Of a stretch of 64,000 nt of DNA, positions 1 through 13,197 are shown piece after piece (the stretch's first letter is position 1; each line of letters opens with the position of its first letter). The DNA comes from Lactifluus volemus (lineage: Eukaryota; Basidiomycota; Agaricomycetes; Russulales; Russulaceae). A program made the position numbers and the translations under genes. The stretch is taken from contig WTXI01000055.1 in assembly GCA_022376515.1 (NCBI GenBank), forward strand, positions 124,001 through 188,000, written 5' to 3'. The notes below the pieces were generated by a model. The model did not search any database and was not told the origin of the DNA. It saw nothing but the letters and a program-made list of their open reading frames with translations.

Positions 1-520
1 TCCCAAGAGTACACAGGCATGACCCACGAGTTCTAGACGCTGCTGGCCGACTCACTTCTTCTTTTCGAATCGATCGTCAACTCGGGCTGGTTCTTGCAGT
101 CGTCTATCATACTACTTTTGACAGAGTTGGACACGTTCACGGCCAAACTCGACAATGTATATCGCAAGCTCCAGATAACTCTTGTCTGGCTTTTATTTAA
201 GTTTCTTTCTCAGGTGCCCTTGGATAATTACTTTCCGGATTATGCGGGTGGGGCGGACGCCATTAATGGGTCCGAGTTCGTCCTTTCTCGATTCTGCCAA
301 CTCAATCAAGGGCCCATAAAACTGTACCCCTAGTAACCCAGCTTCTCCCATCCTGTATCGTACGCAGCTGACCCCTTCGTGGTCACAACAGCATTTCACA
401 CGCCTCTGACCTGGTGAATGTCAGTGATGGCACCCGGTTCATTATGTCGGCGCTAAGTGACTCAGTTCTCGATCATCACCTCAGAGAGGCCGGCCTTTTG
501 GGTAAGCCCAATTCAGCTTT
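1..520 (+). pseudogene. G-protein alpha-like gene, copy A, C-terminal part (cut by window start)
   Basis: C-terminal half of a heterotrimeric G-protein alpha subunit. The track reads SLLLFESIVNSGWFLQSSI, then LLLTELDTFTAKL, then after an intron VPLDNYFPDYAGGADAING, a QLNQ stretch and a C-terminal block SHASDLVNVSDGTRFIMSAL. This order matches the G-alpha segment running from helix alphaG through the TCAT loop. The guanine-specificity motif NKxD is replaced by TELD, so normal GTP recognition is doubtful. In-frame stops occur early (TAG at about 33) and around 330. The 5' half lies outside the window. It is the paralogue of the copy at 3051-4673, and both precede UTP10 sequence. Family identity is secure; whether it is expressed is not. 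Confidence 0.7.
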
Positions 521-1739
521 CCTGTACAAGATTCGCTGGCTGAAGTTTTCCCGAGACTGAGCGTAATGCAAATTTGAGTAGGCGGCTTCAAGTTGACTTG
601 GTTTGGAGAACAGAGTATCGGTTTTCAAGTTGGGGGACACTGAAACATTCGTTTCACATCAGTCAGGTCTACCTTCTCAGATCTGTGGGTATATTCAGCT
701 ACCTGTCCCCCATTCCTCCCAATCCTTCGCATCAGCGACCCATCTCGGCAGTGTAAGGATGACCTTCAAGTTATCGGTATCCTTATAACCACGTCACTGT
801 TTTTCGTCCTCCTTTCCCTCACCTTGTTTCACCCTTGCTCGTCCAATTTCGCCATGGCCCTCGACATTCCGCAAAGGCCCTGGATCGCCGGCCACACCCC
901 TCGTTCTGTCGCGCGCCAAGATGTTACCTCACCTACGACGCCTTTACGCCTTGGGAATAGTCCCACTCTCCGCGGCCTGTCCCTTTCGTCCGATTTTTGT
1001 CTGCTGGGCCTTTTGGTTTCCATTTTGGTTTCGGATCGTGCTGTAATTTCATTTCATGGTGTCGTCCCAGTCCCGGCTACGTCATGGCGCCCGGGCGCCT
1101 AGTCTTGTAACCTTTCTTTTCTCTCTTTCTCTTGAAGAGAGCGCCAGCATCCCGTGAGATCTTCCGAGGGGTACATGCGTTCCCTAATGTTCTTTGTGCT
1201 ACTCCTTACTTTACGGTTCTACGCTCTGACTTCAGCCTCATTCTCGTATGTTCGTCCTTGCTTTCGCGTTCAGAATGAGATGCAGATAACGACTGTGCGG
1301 CTGTAAGTGTGTATGGATAATAGATCATTTTTGTACCTTAAAAGCCACCTGCTGGCATGTGGACTCATCCGAGGTGCGACACCATGGATCCGACTTGGAG
1401 CACGCAGGGCAATCTATAGCGCAAGCTATAGCGAGAACATGATACCGTACGTAATCAGTCCCCAGTCACCATTCCTGTATTCCCGCATGATTAAATCTAG
1501 TAGGACCAAAAAGATAAACGGGAAAGAAACTGGAGGAAGGCATGCTGGACCTTCAGTTGCCTGGAAGTTCTGAACGTCTACCCATTTCCGTGGTCTGGAG
1601 CGGCAGTTCCATACAGTCACTATGCTCAAATTTTCATATATATATATAACTTACTAGGAAGCGGGCTATGTAGTTAGTGGTTACAGTAAGGGCCAGACGA
1701 TGCGCGCCACTGGCACCTGCCGTTCCGGCCCCTCCCGGG
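520..1739. other. Intergenic part of duplication unit A with an internal repeat
   Basis: No gene recognised. From about 1340 the sequence matches 4585-4910 of unit B (shared landmarks: 'ccgtac.taatcagtc', 'catgattgaatctagtagg', 'aacttactaggaagc'). The stretch 520-1370 is absent from unit B. Its two ends recur at 2135-2430 ('aagattcgctggctg' on the left, 'ggcatgtgga' on the right) as a shorter version. The stretch is therefore probably an insertion related to a deletion derivative nearby. The open frame at 824-1102 has no recognisable similarity. Confidence 0.5.
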
Positions 1740-2105
1740 CCAAAGCTATGAATCCTTCTCTGTTCTCCGATGCCGCGAAGGGGTTGGACAGAACGCTCTT
1801 ACCTGCAGATGAGGCGAAGGAGCTCGACGCAAAGATCGCCGCATTTCTTCCCCTGTTCGGAAAGGATCTGATAGAGTGGTAGAAGGTTGGAGTGGCTTGT
1901 CCGTGTGCGTCTTGTCTCCTGTCCTGTAGATTCCCGGAGAGCTGAAGAGAACGAATTCAACGCCGAGGATGTCTTTTCTCTCTTTCTCCCCTATCATGAC
2001 TTGCCCCATTTTCTTTCTCACTCTGCGGTCCGGTTGGGTACGTTGTCTAATGTTCGTGCGCAGGCCAGGCCAAACGCACCTTGGAACCTTTTAAATGCAT
2101 ACAAG
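1740..2105 (+). pseudogene. UTP10 5' fragment, start-less duplicate
   Basis: Near-identical copy of the 5' exons of the UTP10 gene at 5228-5650. It reads SLFSDAAKGLDRTLLPADEA and later FNAEDVFSLFLPYHDLPHF, followed by the TK(R)TLEPFKCIQ region. Comparison with unit B shows that the start codon and first ~60 codons (counterpart of 4905-5228) are missing. The segment also stops abruptly after 'gcatacaag', where the real gene continues. It cannot encode a useful protein and is best read as the tail of a tandem segmental duplication that includes the G-alpha-like gene. Confidence 0.85.
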
Positions 2106-3050
2106 TTAGCGCGGGGACAATTCACCATTTTTCCTTGGAAAGATTCGCTGGCTGGAGTTTTGCCAAGGGGGCTAGGTGGCTTAACTTAGGAGATCGGAGC
2201 CTGAGCATGGACACCATTTTCACATAAGTCAGGATCTGTACATATGTTCATATTCGGCTACCTCCTCTCCCCCATCAATCAACAAATCTATCTCAGCGGA
2301 ATCCCCTCAGAGTGTGACTGGACGTAGTAAGGGCAATGTCAGTATGTTGTGGTGTACGGTAGAACTTTCTGGAATACCTTAAAAACCATCTCAGGCATGT
2401 GGACCATCCGCGATGTAATGTTTCTGATGCGAGCACACAGCGATCTGTACGTTCCCGTCTCACTAGTAAACGAGAACTTGACTCAGAATGTGAGGCTTTA
2501 GTGCCAGCAACATACAGTACGGTGCAGTTCACGTCACGGCCTTCACGCTAGTTTCACGTATGATTTGGGGAAGAGCTCCTTTTTGGTGTGCACGGTGACT
2601 CGGACACTTTCGAGTCCGCGGGCTGCCATGCACCACCGCTACGCGCATTCCCGATACGAAACCCACCGCTTCCGAGTCGCCTCCTGTCTGACATGACATC
2701 CGCTTGTTTGGCCTTCTGTGTCACTGGACAAGACGTCGCAAAGCTCATCCCACTGGTCAAGACCGACAGTACAGTACTGACGGCCTAGAGTTAGTGTGTT
2801 TTTGGACCCACGAACAGGCTATTTCGAGTTAGGTTCCCCACTTGGTCACATATCGAGTTGTGTTGACATCATGATAGTATTCAGCGCGCCAGGCGCCCGT
2901 AACCCGAGCGCTTGCTACGGTACGCTCATGCCTCAGAACTCCATCAAGATGCTTGGCCGACAGTGGTCAGTAAAAGCGTCCCTCGCTCTTCCTTCTTGTG
3001 ACACATACAGACTTGCAACACGCGGAATATCAAACATCGAAGCTCACTGG
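2106..3050. other. Intergenic region between duplication units
   Basis: Nothing recognisable as a gene. Positions 2135-2430 repeat the ends of the 520-1370 segment. The remainder probably contains the promoter of the G-alpha-like copy B. Confidence 0.4.
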
Positions 3051-4673
3051 ATGCAGACTTTTGCTTCCTGGATACGGCTCGGACCTTCAAGTTGGTCTGA
3101 AAGACGTGCAAAAAGGCGTGAAAAAAAACGTGCAAAAGCCCGATCAGACGTGATTGACCTTCAGATGAAAGAAGAACAGAAGACTCAGAAGTTGCAGCCA
3201 CGCAGGGCCGAAGTCCTGTTCATAGGTTCGTCCCATTTTGCAGCCTAGGTCATCTCACAGGCGAAACTAGGGCATACCCGCTGACCGTCAATCCATCAGG
3301 TATTAATACCTCCAAAGTATCCGCCTTAGTCAAGCACATAAAATTTGTCCATGGGAATGGTTATAGCTCCGAAGAGTTGGCCGACTTTCGGCAGATTATT
3401 TGGAAGAACCTCCTTGAGAAATCGCGTGGTGTTGTCCAGGCCCTACGAACCTTCGATCTTGAACCCATGAATCATGCAAACGAAGTGCGCCGTCTTATAT
3501 GTTCGTTCTGTCCGTCTGAGTCTGGGTTCTCTTGACAGGGGAATTGCGAGTACATCATGAACCATCGAATGGACATTGATAATCCTGAGTTCTCATTCCT
3601 CCCGGAGTTCATACACGCTGTCCAGGAATTGTGGGCCGACGAGATCATTTCTGTGTTGTTGGAGCGTTCATCCGAACTCTCAATGGACAATGATGCTGCG
3701 TAGTGAGTTGTTTTCTATTCATGAGGTTCCGAGTCTGCTTTACTCGAACGACACTTGTTTTTTCCACTGAAGTCTATGCGTCCTCTTAATATATGCTGAT
3801 TGACCACTCGCTTGTAGCTTCTTTGTGCATGCCCAGCGAATCTCCGCGAGAGAATATGTCCCATCGAGTCAGGATATTCTTCGTGTAACTGAGAAGCCTG
3901 GGCTGTGCGTGACGGAGATAGACAACCCTATATTGAGTCGATTATTGTGGGTTAATACTCGATGGAACACCTGGAAGAAGTGGATGCATCAATTCGATGG
4001 CGTTAGCAGCATCGTCTTCTGTGCCTCTCTCTCAGACTACGATCAGGAAGTCAATGACATCGACAACCATGTATGTATTATCATTATCATTCTCTTTTCC
4101 AAGAGTATACTGGTATGACCCATGAGTTCTAGACGCTGCTGACAGACTCACTTCTTCTTTTCGAATCGATCGTCAACTCGATCTTGCTCTTGCCAGTGCG
4201 GACGCCTATCATACTACTTTTGACAGAGTTGGACAAGTTCACGGCTAAACTCGACAATGTACCTCGCAAGCTCCAGATAACTCGTGTCTAGCTTTTAGTT
4301 AAGTTTCTTTCTCAGGTGCCCTTGGATAAATACTTTCCGGATTATGCGGGTGGGGCGGACGCCATTAACGGGTCCAAGTTCATCCTTTCTCAATTCCGCC
4401 AACTCAATCGACGGCATTTCAGACTGTACTCCCAGTAATCCAGCTTCTCCCATCCTGTATCGCACGCAGCTGACCCTTTCGTGTAACAGCATTTCACACG
4501 CCTCTGACCTGGTGAATGTCAGTGATGACACCCGATTCATTATGTCGGCGGTAAAATCAATTCTCCATAGTCATCTCAGAGTGGGCTGCTGCTGGCCTGC
4601 GGACCCCGAGGTGCGAATCTATGATACCGTACATAATCAGTCTTCAGTCACCACTCCTGTCATTCCCGCATGA
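3051..4673 (+). pseudogene. Atypical G-protein alpha-like gene, copy B (probably degenerate)
   Basis: Spliced fragments follow the G-alpha order. First is a basic N-terminus ending ARSDVIDLQMKEEQK, then the beta-1/P-loop region (VLFIGSS, intron, NTSKVSALVKHIKFVHGNGY). Next is the helical domain (RMDIDNPEFSFLPEF, ELWADEI), the switch I area (YVPSSQDILRVTEKPG), KKWMHQFDGVSSIVFCASLS, LLLTELDKF, DKYFPDYAGG and a C-terminal SHASDLVNVSDDTRFIMSAV. Key GTPase residues are lost: the P-loop GxGESGKS is reduced to a SKVS-like remnant, the DVGGQ of switch II is scrambled and frame-shifted, and NKxD is TELD. Divergent G-alpha paralogues occur in agaricomycetes, so a non-GTPase family member is possible. 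The frame breaks favour a decaying gene. The start is chosen at the ATG preceding the basic helix. Confidence 0.6.
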
Positions 4674-5038
4674 TTGAATCTAGTAGGACCAAAACGAGAG
4701 ACGTACAGGACTTTCAGTTGCCAGTGCCTGAATGTTCTGAACGTATACCCGTTTCCGTGCTCTGGAGCGGCAGTTCCATACCGCTACAGACAGTATGCTC
4801 AGTTTCATATATATTAACTTACTAGGAAGCACTGGGTATGTGGTTAGTGGTTACAGTAATAAGGGCCAGAACGATGCTCGCCACGTGCCATTCCGGCCCG
4901 TTCGGAGTGAGATTTTCATGAAAAAGGCGCCGATGTGATAATATACGCTCTGTGCCAGTCGGCTGTTCGTGAAGTTGTCTATGAAGTAATTACATGACCT
5001 GGATCCAGAACTGCTGAGGCAACATTTCAAACTTCGAC
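4674..5038. other. Intergenic region / UTP10 upstream region
   Basis: No gene seen. The first ~230 bases are shared with unit A (1440-1720). It presumably holds the UTP10 promoter; no clear TATA element is recognised. Confidence 0.4.
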
Positions 5039-8000
5039 ATGCCTTCAAGTCTCGCTACCCAACTAGCACAGGGCGCTTCTCTAAATTCTGCCTTCCTCGT
5101 AGACCGTGCACGACGGAAGCCGACTCAGTCGTATCTCTTCACTGGACGTGATGCAGACAATCACGACCTCGAATCGATCCATGCTCTTGCTTGGAACGCC
5201 TTCATCCAACTTCGCCAATGGAACCCCGCCCTCCAAAGCTTTGAGTCCTCTCTGTTCTCCGACGCCGCGAAGGGGTTGGACAGAACGCTCTTACCTGCAG
5301 ATGAGGCGAAGGAGCTCGATGCAAAGATCACCGCATTTCTTCCCCTGCTCGGAAAGGATCTGATGGAGATGCCTACTGGCAGAGTTTTGGAGTGGCTTGT
5401 CCGTCGTTTCAGGTGCGTCTTGTCTACTGTCCTGTAGATTCCCGGGGAGTTGAAGAGGAACAAACAGGATCAACGAATTCAACGCCGAGGATGTTTTTCT
5501 CTCTTTCTTCCCTATCATGACTCGCCCCATTTTGCCAAAATGGTCACTATACTCCATGTAAAGTGAGCCAGTTTCTCCTCACTTGACCGTACGTTGTCTG
5601 ATGTTCGTGCGCAGACCAAACGCACCTTGGAACCTTTTAAATGCATACAAGTCGCCGCTCAGAGCGTTCCAAGGGCAGCTTTAGTCACGGAAATGCTGCG
5701 CAATGTAGCTCTTGCACGGTTCGTCGCGTCGGTCCTCCCAAAGGCTGTCGAGGAACGGACGGTGCACCGTACGCTGGTCGCTTTCTATACTTCCGCTATC
5801 TTCGAGTATCTCTCGAGGATCAAGGCTTTGGATGATGACATCCTGGCGTTTTTGCTCCCAGCCATGTTGGAGCCGTTGCAGGAGAGCGCTACCCAGGCTG
5901 ATGCCCTTTCCAAAGACGTAGTTGTGAGCGCACCGCTTTGTCCCTTTGTTGGTCAGTGATTCTGACGTTTTCTCAGCTCTCCTGCTACGTGCTACTGTCA
6001 GCTTTATCACAAAAATGCGTCTTGCAGGGCCCCGCTGTTAAGTCATCCTTTCTGCTATGGCCTCTTGCTCGTCAAAAGTGGCGCCCAAGCAATTCGTTAA
6101 CGCAGCTTTGTCTGTACTCAGTCCGCAGGACAACTTGATTCGCTTCCAGACTCCTTCACCAACGCTGTACTTGGCTTGCTGTGAGTCTATATGGGTTCAA
6201 GGAGACACTTTAATGAATGTCGATGCTGCCCAGGGACGTCCAGGAGATTCTCCCACACACAACGCTTTGGTCCGGATTCGAGAAGCTGCTCAATCCGATG
6301 ATTCCAGTGCTAGTCGACAGGCAATATACTACTCTCCTAGACCTGGCTGTTAGATACTCACCATTTTTATACAGGGTAGAAGAACCTACTCCATCCTCTG
6401 CGCTGAACGCCCTTGTTTCATCCAACTCCATGCTCAGTGATGTGCTGAAGAGCATCACTGTCCACTTGCTTGGCCGCGCGGTCGAACTCAACCCATCCCC
6501 AACAGGAAATCTACATCGATTGCTGTCATCCCTTCAACAGAGGCACCCCGATATCCTCCAAGATTCGTCGCGCCTAGTCATCGACGACGATGCGGATAAA
6601 CAAGAAGCCGTCAAGCAGTTGCTTCTATCTCTATCCGTGGTAAGATGAATCCATTTTCTCCTGACACTTTTTCTGAAACGTTCGGATAGAAAACGTCACA
6701 TAAAGGCGACGCGCCAGAAGTGGACATGGTGGTTGCGTCAATGGATGTGAACAACGAAACACGGGCGGCCGCCGTTCAGGGTCTGCTTAACACTGCATGC
6801 GGATCGGCCGAGCTCGATTCTGAGCAATTGGTTAGTATATATCCAGTTGAGTCTTCCACAGACAGTAACGCTGATCACCCTAACTATAGGATTCCTTACG
6901 CTCTGCGTTCCTTGCTCGCGTGCATGACTCTTCTATCGTTGTTCTTAACGCCTTGTACTCGAAACCGTCTATACTTCTTTCCATCCTGCTTCCCGATCCA
7001 TCCACCTTCATCAAGGCGGTCACGGAAGCGGTCATCGCAAAGCCTGCCCAGGCTTCCCGCGCTATTCTACGCTCGCACATATCCTTTCTCGCTTTGCACC
7101 TGTTACCTGCTGTCTCACAAGATGTCGTCGAAGACGCCTTCTCGCGTGCGATCTTTCCTTTCTTGTTATTCTCAAAGCCAAAATACCGCACCGCGCATGC
7201 TGTGTGGGAGATTGTGGAAGCTGCGCAGAAGAGCGCGCCAGAAGCGGGGCTCGCACAATGCAAAAGCGTCGAAGGTTGCATCGAAATTTTGAAGGAGGAA
7301 GAGAGGCAATTTCTAGAGAAGGCAAAGACGCGGAAGGATAAGGACAAGTCTCCACCCTCCGCGTTCGAAAACGCGGAAGTGATGCGCAGAGTGAACCTAG
7401 CCGTTGCTTCTCGGATGGCAGGTCAGTATAACTGGAATATCAAATGAAGAAATGTGCTTACTGAATGTGTGTGGTAGAAAGCATACTCGTCTCCAACAAA
7501 TACGCCAAGCGATTCGAGTCCTTGTTGCTGAAACTGTCAGATCCTGATCCCCACGCGCGTAATCTTGCGTACTTTGTCACCCGCGCACTACTCGGGTTAC
7601 TGTCCGGGGAGCACCTGGTGGATGCTGCTCAGCGCGTACTTGATTCCATGGCCATCACGTCACTAGAAGAAATGGACGGATTTCTGAAGGGTGCAGATAC
7701 TTTACAGGAGGTCTGTCATCAGTGGATATGGTCATCACGGATTTGCTTATCACCTGCATGACCAGTTCTTGAACGATACGAACCTGGGTACCAACGTGGT
7801 CTTGAAGCCGCAAAGCCGCAACACGCTACATTGGTTGCAAACCTCGTTGCTTTGCTTGATCCCAGTGATTCCTCAGCCATCCGGGGACTCTGTGAACTTC
7901 ACGGATTCTGTGCAATCGGTACTCCCTTCCTGAATCCATGCTTACATCACTTACAGAGACCCCCAGGGCAAGGCTAACACACGAAATTCTCGCTTTGTTC

Positions 8001-11000
8001 GCCTAATGCGTTCGATGTACAGATTAACGAACTCGTCGTCGTCGCTCTCAGTGATCCCCGCGTCACTTCTTCGCGCGCAATTTATTCACCTTGCGGACGA
8101 CGCTCTGGCCTTCTTGATGGGTATCTGGTTAACAGAAGGGATACGTGGCTTCGTAAGATCGCGTTGAGCCATGCCTTTGCATTCATTGCGGCGCACGAGG
8201 CCACTGAGCATGTAATCGACTTCCAAACTGTATTCCCGGCACTTCTCATTGCTCTCGGAGATATCGATCGAGGGGTCAGGCACCAAGCATCCGAATGCGT
8301 GCAACTGCTCGCACGTTTGTCAAAGCAAAGCAAGCGTCGGGCGTGTACGCCTTCGATACCATCTACGAGAAGAATACCAGTACGATCTGGGTTAACATCT
8401 CGAATGGTCCAGTTTCCTCATTGTTGACAGGTCGGCTTAAATACCTCAGCTGGGACGACTACCAGAAATACACTGAATACGTTGCAACATATCGAGAACA
8501 CTGCATCCACGATCCCAAGTATATCCGAGTTGTCCATGAACAGTATCTGACGCGTGATCCATTGGATAAAAAGAAAACTGTCGCGTCAGTGTCATTATTA
8601 TAGATTCAGCACCGCTTCTTAAGTCATTGTATCCACAGGCACAAACGGCGGGTTACAGATTACCTGCTATCCCACGTCACGAGTTGTGGCCTGCCAACAG
8701 TCAAGTTATTCCTTGTTGGGCTGCTAGAACAGGTGTCAGACAGGGCCAAAGCCGAGGCTTTGTCATCAACCATCCAGGCCCTGACAGACAAGGAGCAAGC
8801 GCCCGAGTGGGAAAGGCTGTTCGGATCACAATTCGAAGAGTTTGCTACCATCACCGTCTCTGCATTGGATTCGTCAGTCTCCGGACAGCTCAATGACACC
8901 TCCGATGCCCTCTGGCCAACCTTTTTAGATGTGGTGAAATTCTATTTTCAGCCAGGCAAGTATTTATCATTCAACTTGTGTAGAGGTTCTCATCATCTCG
9001 TCTTAGGGTCGCTCCCCTACCGAGGAGGCGCTCTCCAGAACTTGCAAAACGGTCTATTCTCTCGCCTGTCCCTCGATCGCCAAAAGGAGCTGTGCGAGAC
9101 GATTATCACCATCGGTGCTGAATCAGCAGACGCTGTGAGCATGCATTCTGCATTACAATAATGATCCTCTGAACCACCTAATCAGAAATCGCACTGCATT
9201 TCGTTGCTCGCGGAACTTCTAAGTGGGGCGCCATTACTCATCCAGTTGGTGACTGAGCTGCAGCCGAAGCCTAATGATGCGCTCAACCGCGCGACTAAGA
9301 GAGTTAAAGTGGTTGAGTGAGTTGTTTTGCCTCCTTTCCGACTGCCTATTGTTGACTTGATAACGCAGAGCGGATGTCGAGAGCCCAGAGTCTTCGGGTT
9401 CTTTGGCTTTCTTGGTCGAGGTCCTCAGCGGAATCTCTCTTCCCGGGGACAGGGACCTCATCTCTTGCCTCCTAGAGGCTCTGAGCAATGTCTCACATTT
9501 GGAAGGACGACCTACTGCAGGCGTCGCATATGTAGAACAACTGTTGATGTCCTGCATACAAAATGCGTCTGCTTCTGCTCAGGTAAGTGTCGCTTCAGAA
9601 CTGGGAGGAAGGCCCTTCTCACTCTTATTTTGCTCCAGGCTGCAGGCGAGACATCTTTCACCGGGATCCGCCTCGACATCTTGGTGGATATTATTCGAGG
9701 TTTGTCAAAGGTTAAGACGAGATCTATCGTGCTGTTGATGATCTTTGACTAGCTTCCGAGAGCCCACAAACCTTCCATCAAGCACTGTTGCTTATTGCCA
9801 GCCTCGCCCATGTTGCCCCGAAGTCTGTCTTGCACAACATTATGCCCGTGTTCACGTTCATGGGTTCCAATGTGTTTCATCGCGACGACAATTACAGCTT
9901 TCGTGTTGTTCAGAAGGTCAGCATTCTATGAGATGATCGCTCTCTCCCCGTTGCTCATTTCGTTCTAGACCATCGACGGCATCATCCCTCTCATGGTATC
10001 CTCCCTAAAAGAGAAGCACAGTTCCCGCGAAGCCTGCTTATGGCTTCCAAAGATTTCCTGCGCGTGTTTACTGACGCGACGAATCATGTACCGCGTCACC
10101 GTCGCACACAGTCTGTTTTGCTTCCGCACGCTCTTTGTTACAATCGAACTCATGCCTGAATAGGTTTTTCATTCATTTTGTGGATGTACTCGGCCCGGAT
10201 GAATTTTTAAGCATCGTCTGTATGCTCATTGTCGCCAAGGCAGACAAGCGACTTGTTAGACTCCAAGGCCGTGATCTTCGAGCGGCACTTGCGCTCCCTC
10301 TTTCCCTGCTACATCATTATTCTCCGAACGTACAGATACCTGTGAGTTCGAATTCGCTACCACCTACTTGGTCTTATATTTTTGTTTTATAAGGCTCTCA
10401 TAGAGATCTTGAATGAAGCCCAGCGTTTGGTCATCGCTCTTGCCTCCCCTGACTATCCAAAGGCTGGATCAATACTACTCAGCGATTCTCAGTAAGTCCG
10501 CTTGTCCATGCCACATGTACCTGCTAACCCTCTTTCAATAGCGATGACGAGCAGGCATCTCAGGTACTTCCGCACCTCCGGCGCCGAGCTCATGCGCTGG
10601 TCGTCTTCACGGCCGCTGCTTTCGAGGGCTCCTCTCTGTCCACATTAGACGCCGATATCGGAGGACTGAACAAACTTGTTTCATCATTACTAGAGATTTC
10701 GAGCTCCCACAATATCCTAGGTACCACAGGCGAACAAGGCGATCTTGTTAACATCGTGCAAGCCGCTCGAATCGCGCTCACACAGTGCATCAGATCCATG
10801 CATGCCACGCACTTCGTCGTTTCCATGGCCAATATACTCAAGGAGGGAAGAGTAGATGAACATATATCCCGCGGTGTCCTGGCTGAGACTCTTGAAGTAT
10901 TTGTGGACAAGCTACCTTCGATCTCACAGTCCATCCGAGAGGAAGTTGGCTCGATTATCGTGGCAATTGTTACTGAAATCAAACGATTTCTTCCACTCGA

Positions 11001-12847
11001 AGATAAAAGGCTCGTCAAAGCGCCCTTCACGCGCTTAAAGTTATTGGCTCTTCCGTTGTTCCCGGAGAAGAAAGTTCTCTAGTGGATTGTTTACCTTTAG
11101 TCCTTGCTGCCTCAAGATCCGAGCAAGTTGTCGCGGCCGCTCTTGCTGCGTTACAGCCTCTGTGGTATGTTTAGTGCAAAAGAGCCGCTCCCAGTAGCCT
11201 ATCTATTGTTGTAGTACCGGCTTAGGCCCAGAATCATCCCATTCTTCCGGGATATCATTCAGCTTGTCGTCGTTGTCCTTCGGGATTCCATTTCCGTCAA
11301 GCAAGCCAGTGTCACTAGCGAGCTTAGTGATGAGGGCTTATCACTTGTCGGAGATGCCTTGGACGTACTTCGTGCGATCTTCGATTCGGTTCCTACATTT
11401 TTAGGACCTGTGGAGCTAGGTAGCGTCTTTCGGCTCTACCTTGATGCCCTGGCTCTGGGTTCTGCGGGAGAAATCGGCACCTTTGCGAGACGTGTTGCTT
11501 CCAAAGCACCCGCCCCTGTCCTTCTTTCCACGTATTTCGAGATCTGGCCTTCGATATCAAGTTTCGAAACCGAGGTAAGCCGTTCTTGGAATGGTCCTGC
11601 TTCCCTTCTCCTAATCGGAATCTTCGTTCTTGGAGCATATTGCGGGCTATTTTGAGTTGCTCAGGCGGAGTATTCACGCCGCCCCTCGGCCCCCTGTCAC
11701 CGAGAATATTCGCCCTGCGTTCAAAGTTTTTCTAGAGGGACTTGATCTCCGAAACAAACGCCGTGATGTGGATGCTCCCAAGGTAGGCACAAACGACCCC
11801 TTCAAACGCGGGGGTTGCTGAAACCATTCACAGGTGGAGGGTACCGTAGTCGCTGCGTTTGTTCAGTTCGTCACAAAATTGAACGATACGGCGTTCAGGC
11901 CATTGTTCCGCAGGTTATTCGACTGGGCGTTCACAGGTGAGGTCACTGAGTCGATAGGTTATCATCCTCACATTCTGAGTCGACTTGAAGTCGCAGAGGC
12001 GAGTGCCGAGAGGAAGATTGCGTTCTGCAACGCCTATGTTGGCCTCTTGGATTACTTCAAGGTGATGTTCTCTGTCTCCGCACCTTCCGTGGTCCAAGCT
12101 AAAACGCGGGTGCGATCGAATAGTCACTAATGACGCCGTACCTTTCCTTCCTCCTGCCTCACTTTATCGAGTCACTACAAGTTTCTGACGACGTGGATGA
12201 GGAGGATTTCCTTGGACCGGCACAACTCTGCATTGTCCATACGTTGACAAAAAGCATGAACGTCGATGAAGGAGGTTCGTTACCCCCCTTCCCCTCTCCG
12301 CCCCGCGCCTATTTCCTTAACACACCCTTTCTCTTTCTCTCGTACACTAGCTTTCTGGCGTGACGACCGCCTGCAACAGCTCATGCCCGTCTTGGTCGCT
12401 CTCATTCCCCACGCAAGCACGGACGTAGATCAAGACGACGCCCTACCAATACTAGTGGCAGCAGCAGGGACATCCTTTCGGCGGGTCTAGTTGCGCTCTG
12501 CGATGCCACGACCGACGACACGCTACTCAAGCGGCTCAATCTCGACGTGCTGATGCACACGCGAGCAGACTCGAATGACGACGTGCGCGTGCACATCTTT
12601 GCTTTGCAGTGCGCACGTGCGCTATGGACGGCGCACGGGACCAAGCTTATCGGTGAGGGATCGACTCACGGAGAATACGTTTATTGCCAGCTGGCTGATA
12701 ACAATCGTCCTAGGTTTCACGTCGGAGACGGCAACCTTTATCGTCGAATGCGCCGAGGATGAACACGATGGCGTCGTCTCGGAGACGCACGCGCTCAAAA
12801 GGGCAGTAGAGGGCGTGACGGGCGAGAACATCCTAGAGGGCGTGTGA
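5039..12847 (+). CDS. UTP10: UTP10 / HEATR1, U3 snoRNP (SSU processome) HEAT-repeat protein
   Basis: Large nucleolar scaffold of the t-UTP subcomplex, needed for pre-18S rRNA processing and linked to Pol I transcription. The start is clear: MPSSLATQLAQGASLNSAF is the family N-terminus and continues to LEWLVRRFR. About twenty short-intron exons follow along the family, including TKRTLEPFKCIQVAAQS, GVYAFDTIYEKN, PVFTFMGSNVFHRDD, FFIHFVDVLGPDEFL, VSDDVDEEDFLGPAQL and the terminal SETATFIVECAEDE...ILEGV. HEAT repeats are spread throughout. The frame is broken by single-base losses near 6042, 6137, 8334, 10033, 11022 and 12467. In each case adding one base to a G or C run restores the conserved protein. 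Exons at 7711-8160 are poorly resolved. The gene is essential in yeast, so I favour sequence error over true decay. It converges with the kinase gene at 13198. Confidence 0.93.
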
Positions 12848-13197
12848 AAAAATATATGATTTACCTCTTTCCCAATGAAGAAAATGGGTTTGCTTTTGCA
12901 AGTTGTGAATTGGAATAAGGAACTTCTAAACAGAGCAATAAAGAGAAATCGTACTTGATTGATAGATGGTAATGGCATGACGACAGCAGTTGGAGGGGAC
13001 AAAGACAACCTAGAGAACCCACAAGGAAAAATGAAAAAAAAAAGGTGCCCGGTTACTAGGTGGCGGATAAAGTAATTGAGAAAGGTATGAGTGTGAGGTC
13101 AAAATGAGGGGGGGGGGGATTTTGAGCTATCATAAATGACCGACTAATTGCGAGCAGCAAAGCTTAAATAAAAACAAAAAAGAAAATCTTGTCCCAT
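12848..13197. other. Convergent intergenic spacer
   Basis: AT-rich spacer between the 3' ends of UTP10 and the kinase gene, with A runs and a G9 run near 13108. It presumably holds both poly(A) sites. No gene is seen. Confidence 0.5.

Noticed and set aside
824..1102. 92-codon open frame as a gene
   Set aside because: No family signal, no introns or regulatory context, and it lies in a stretch absent from the sister duplication unit.
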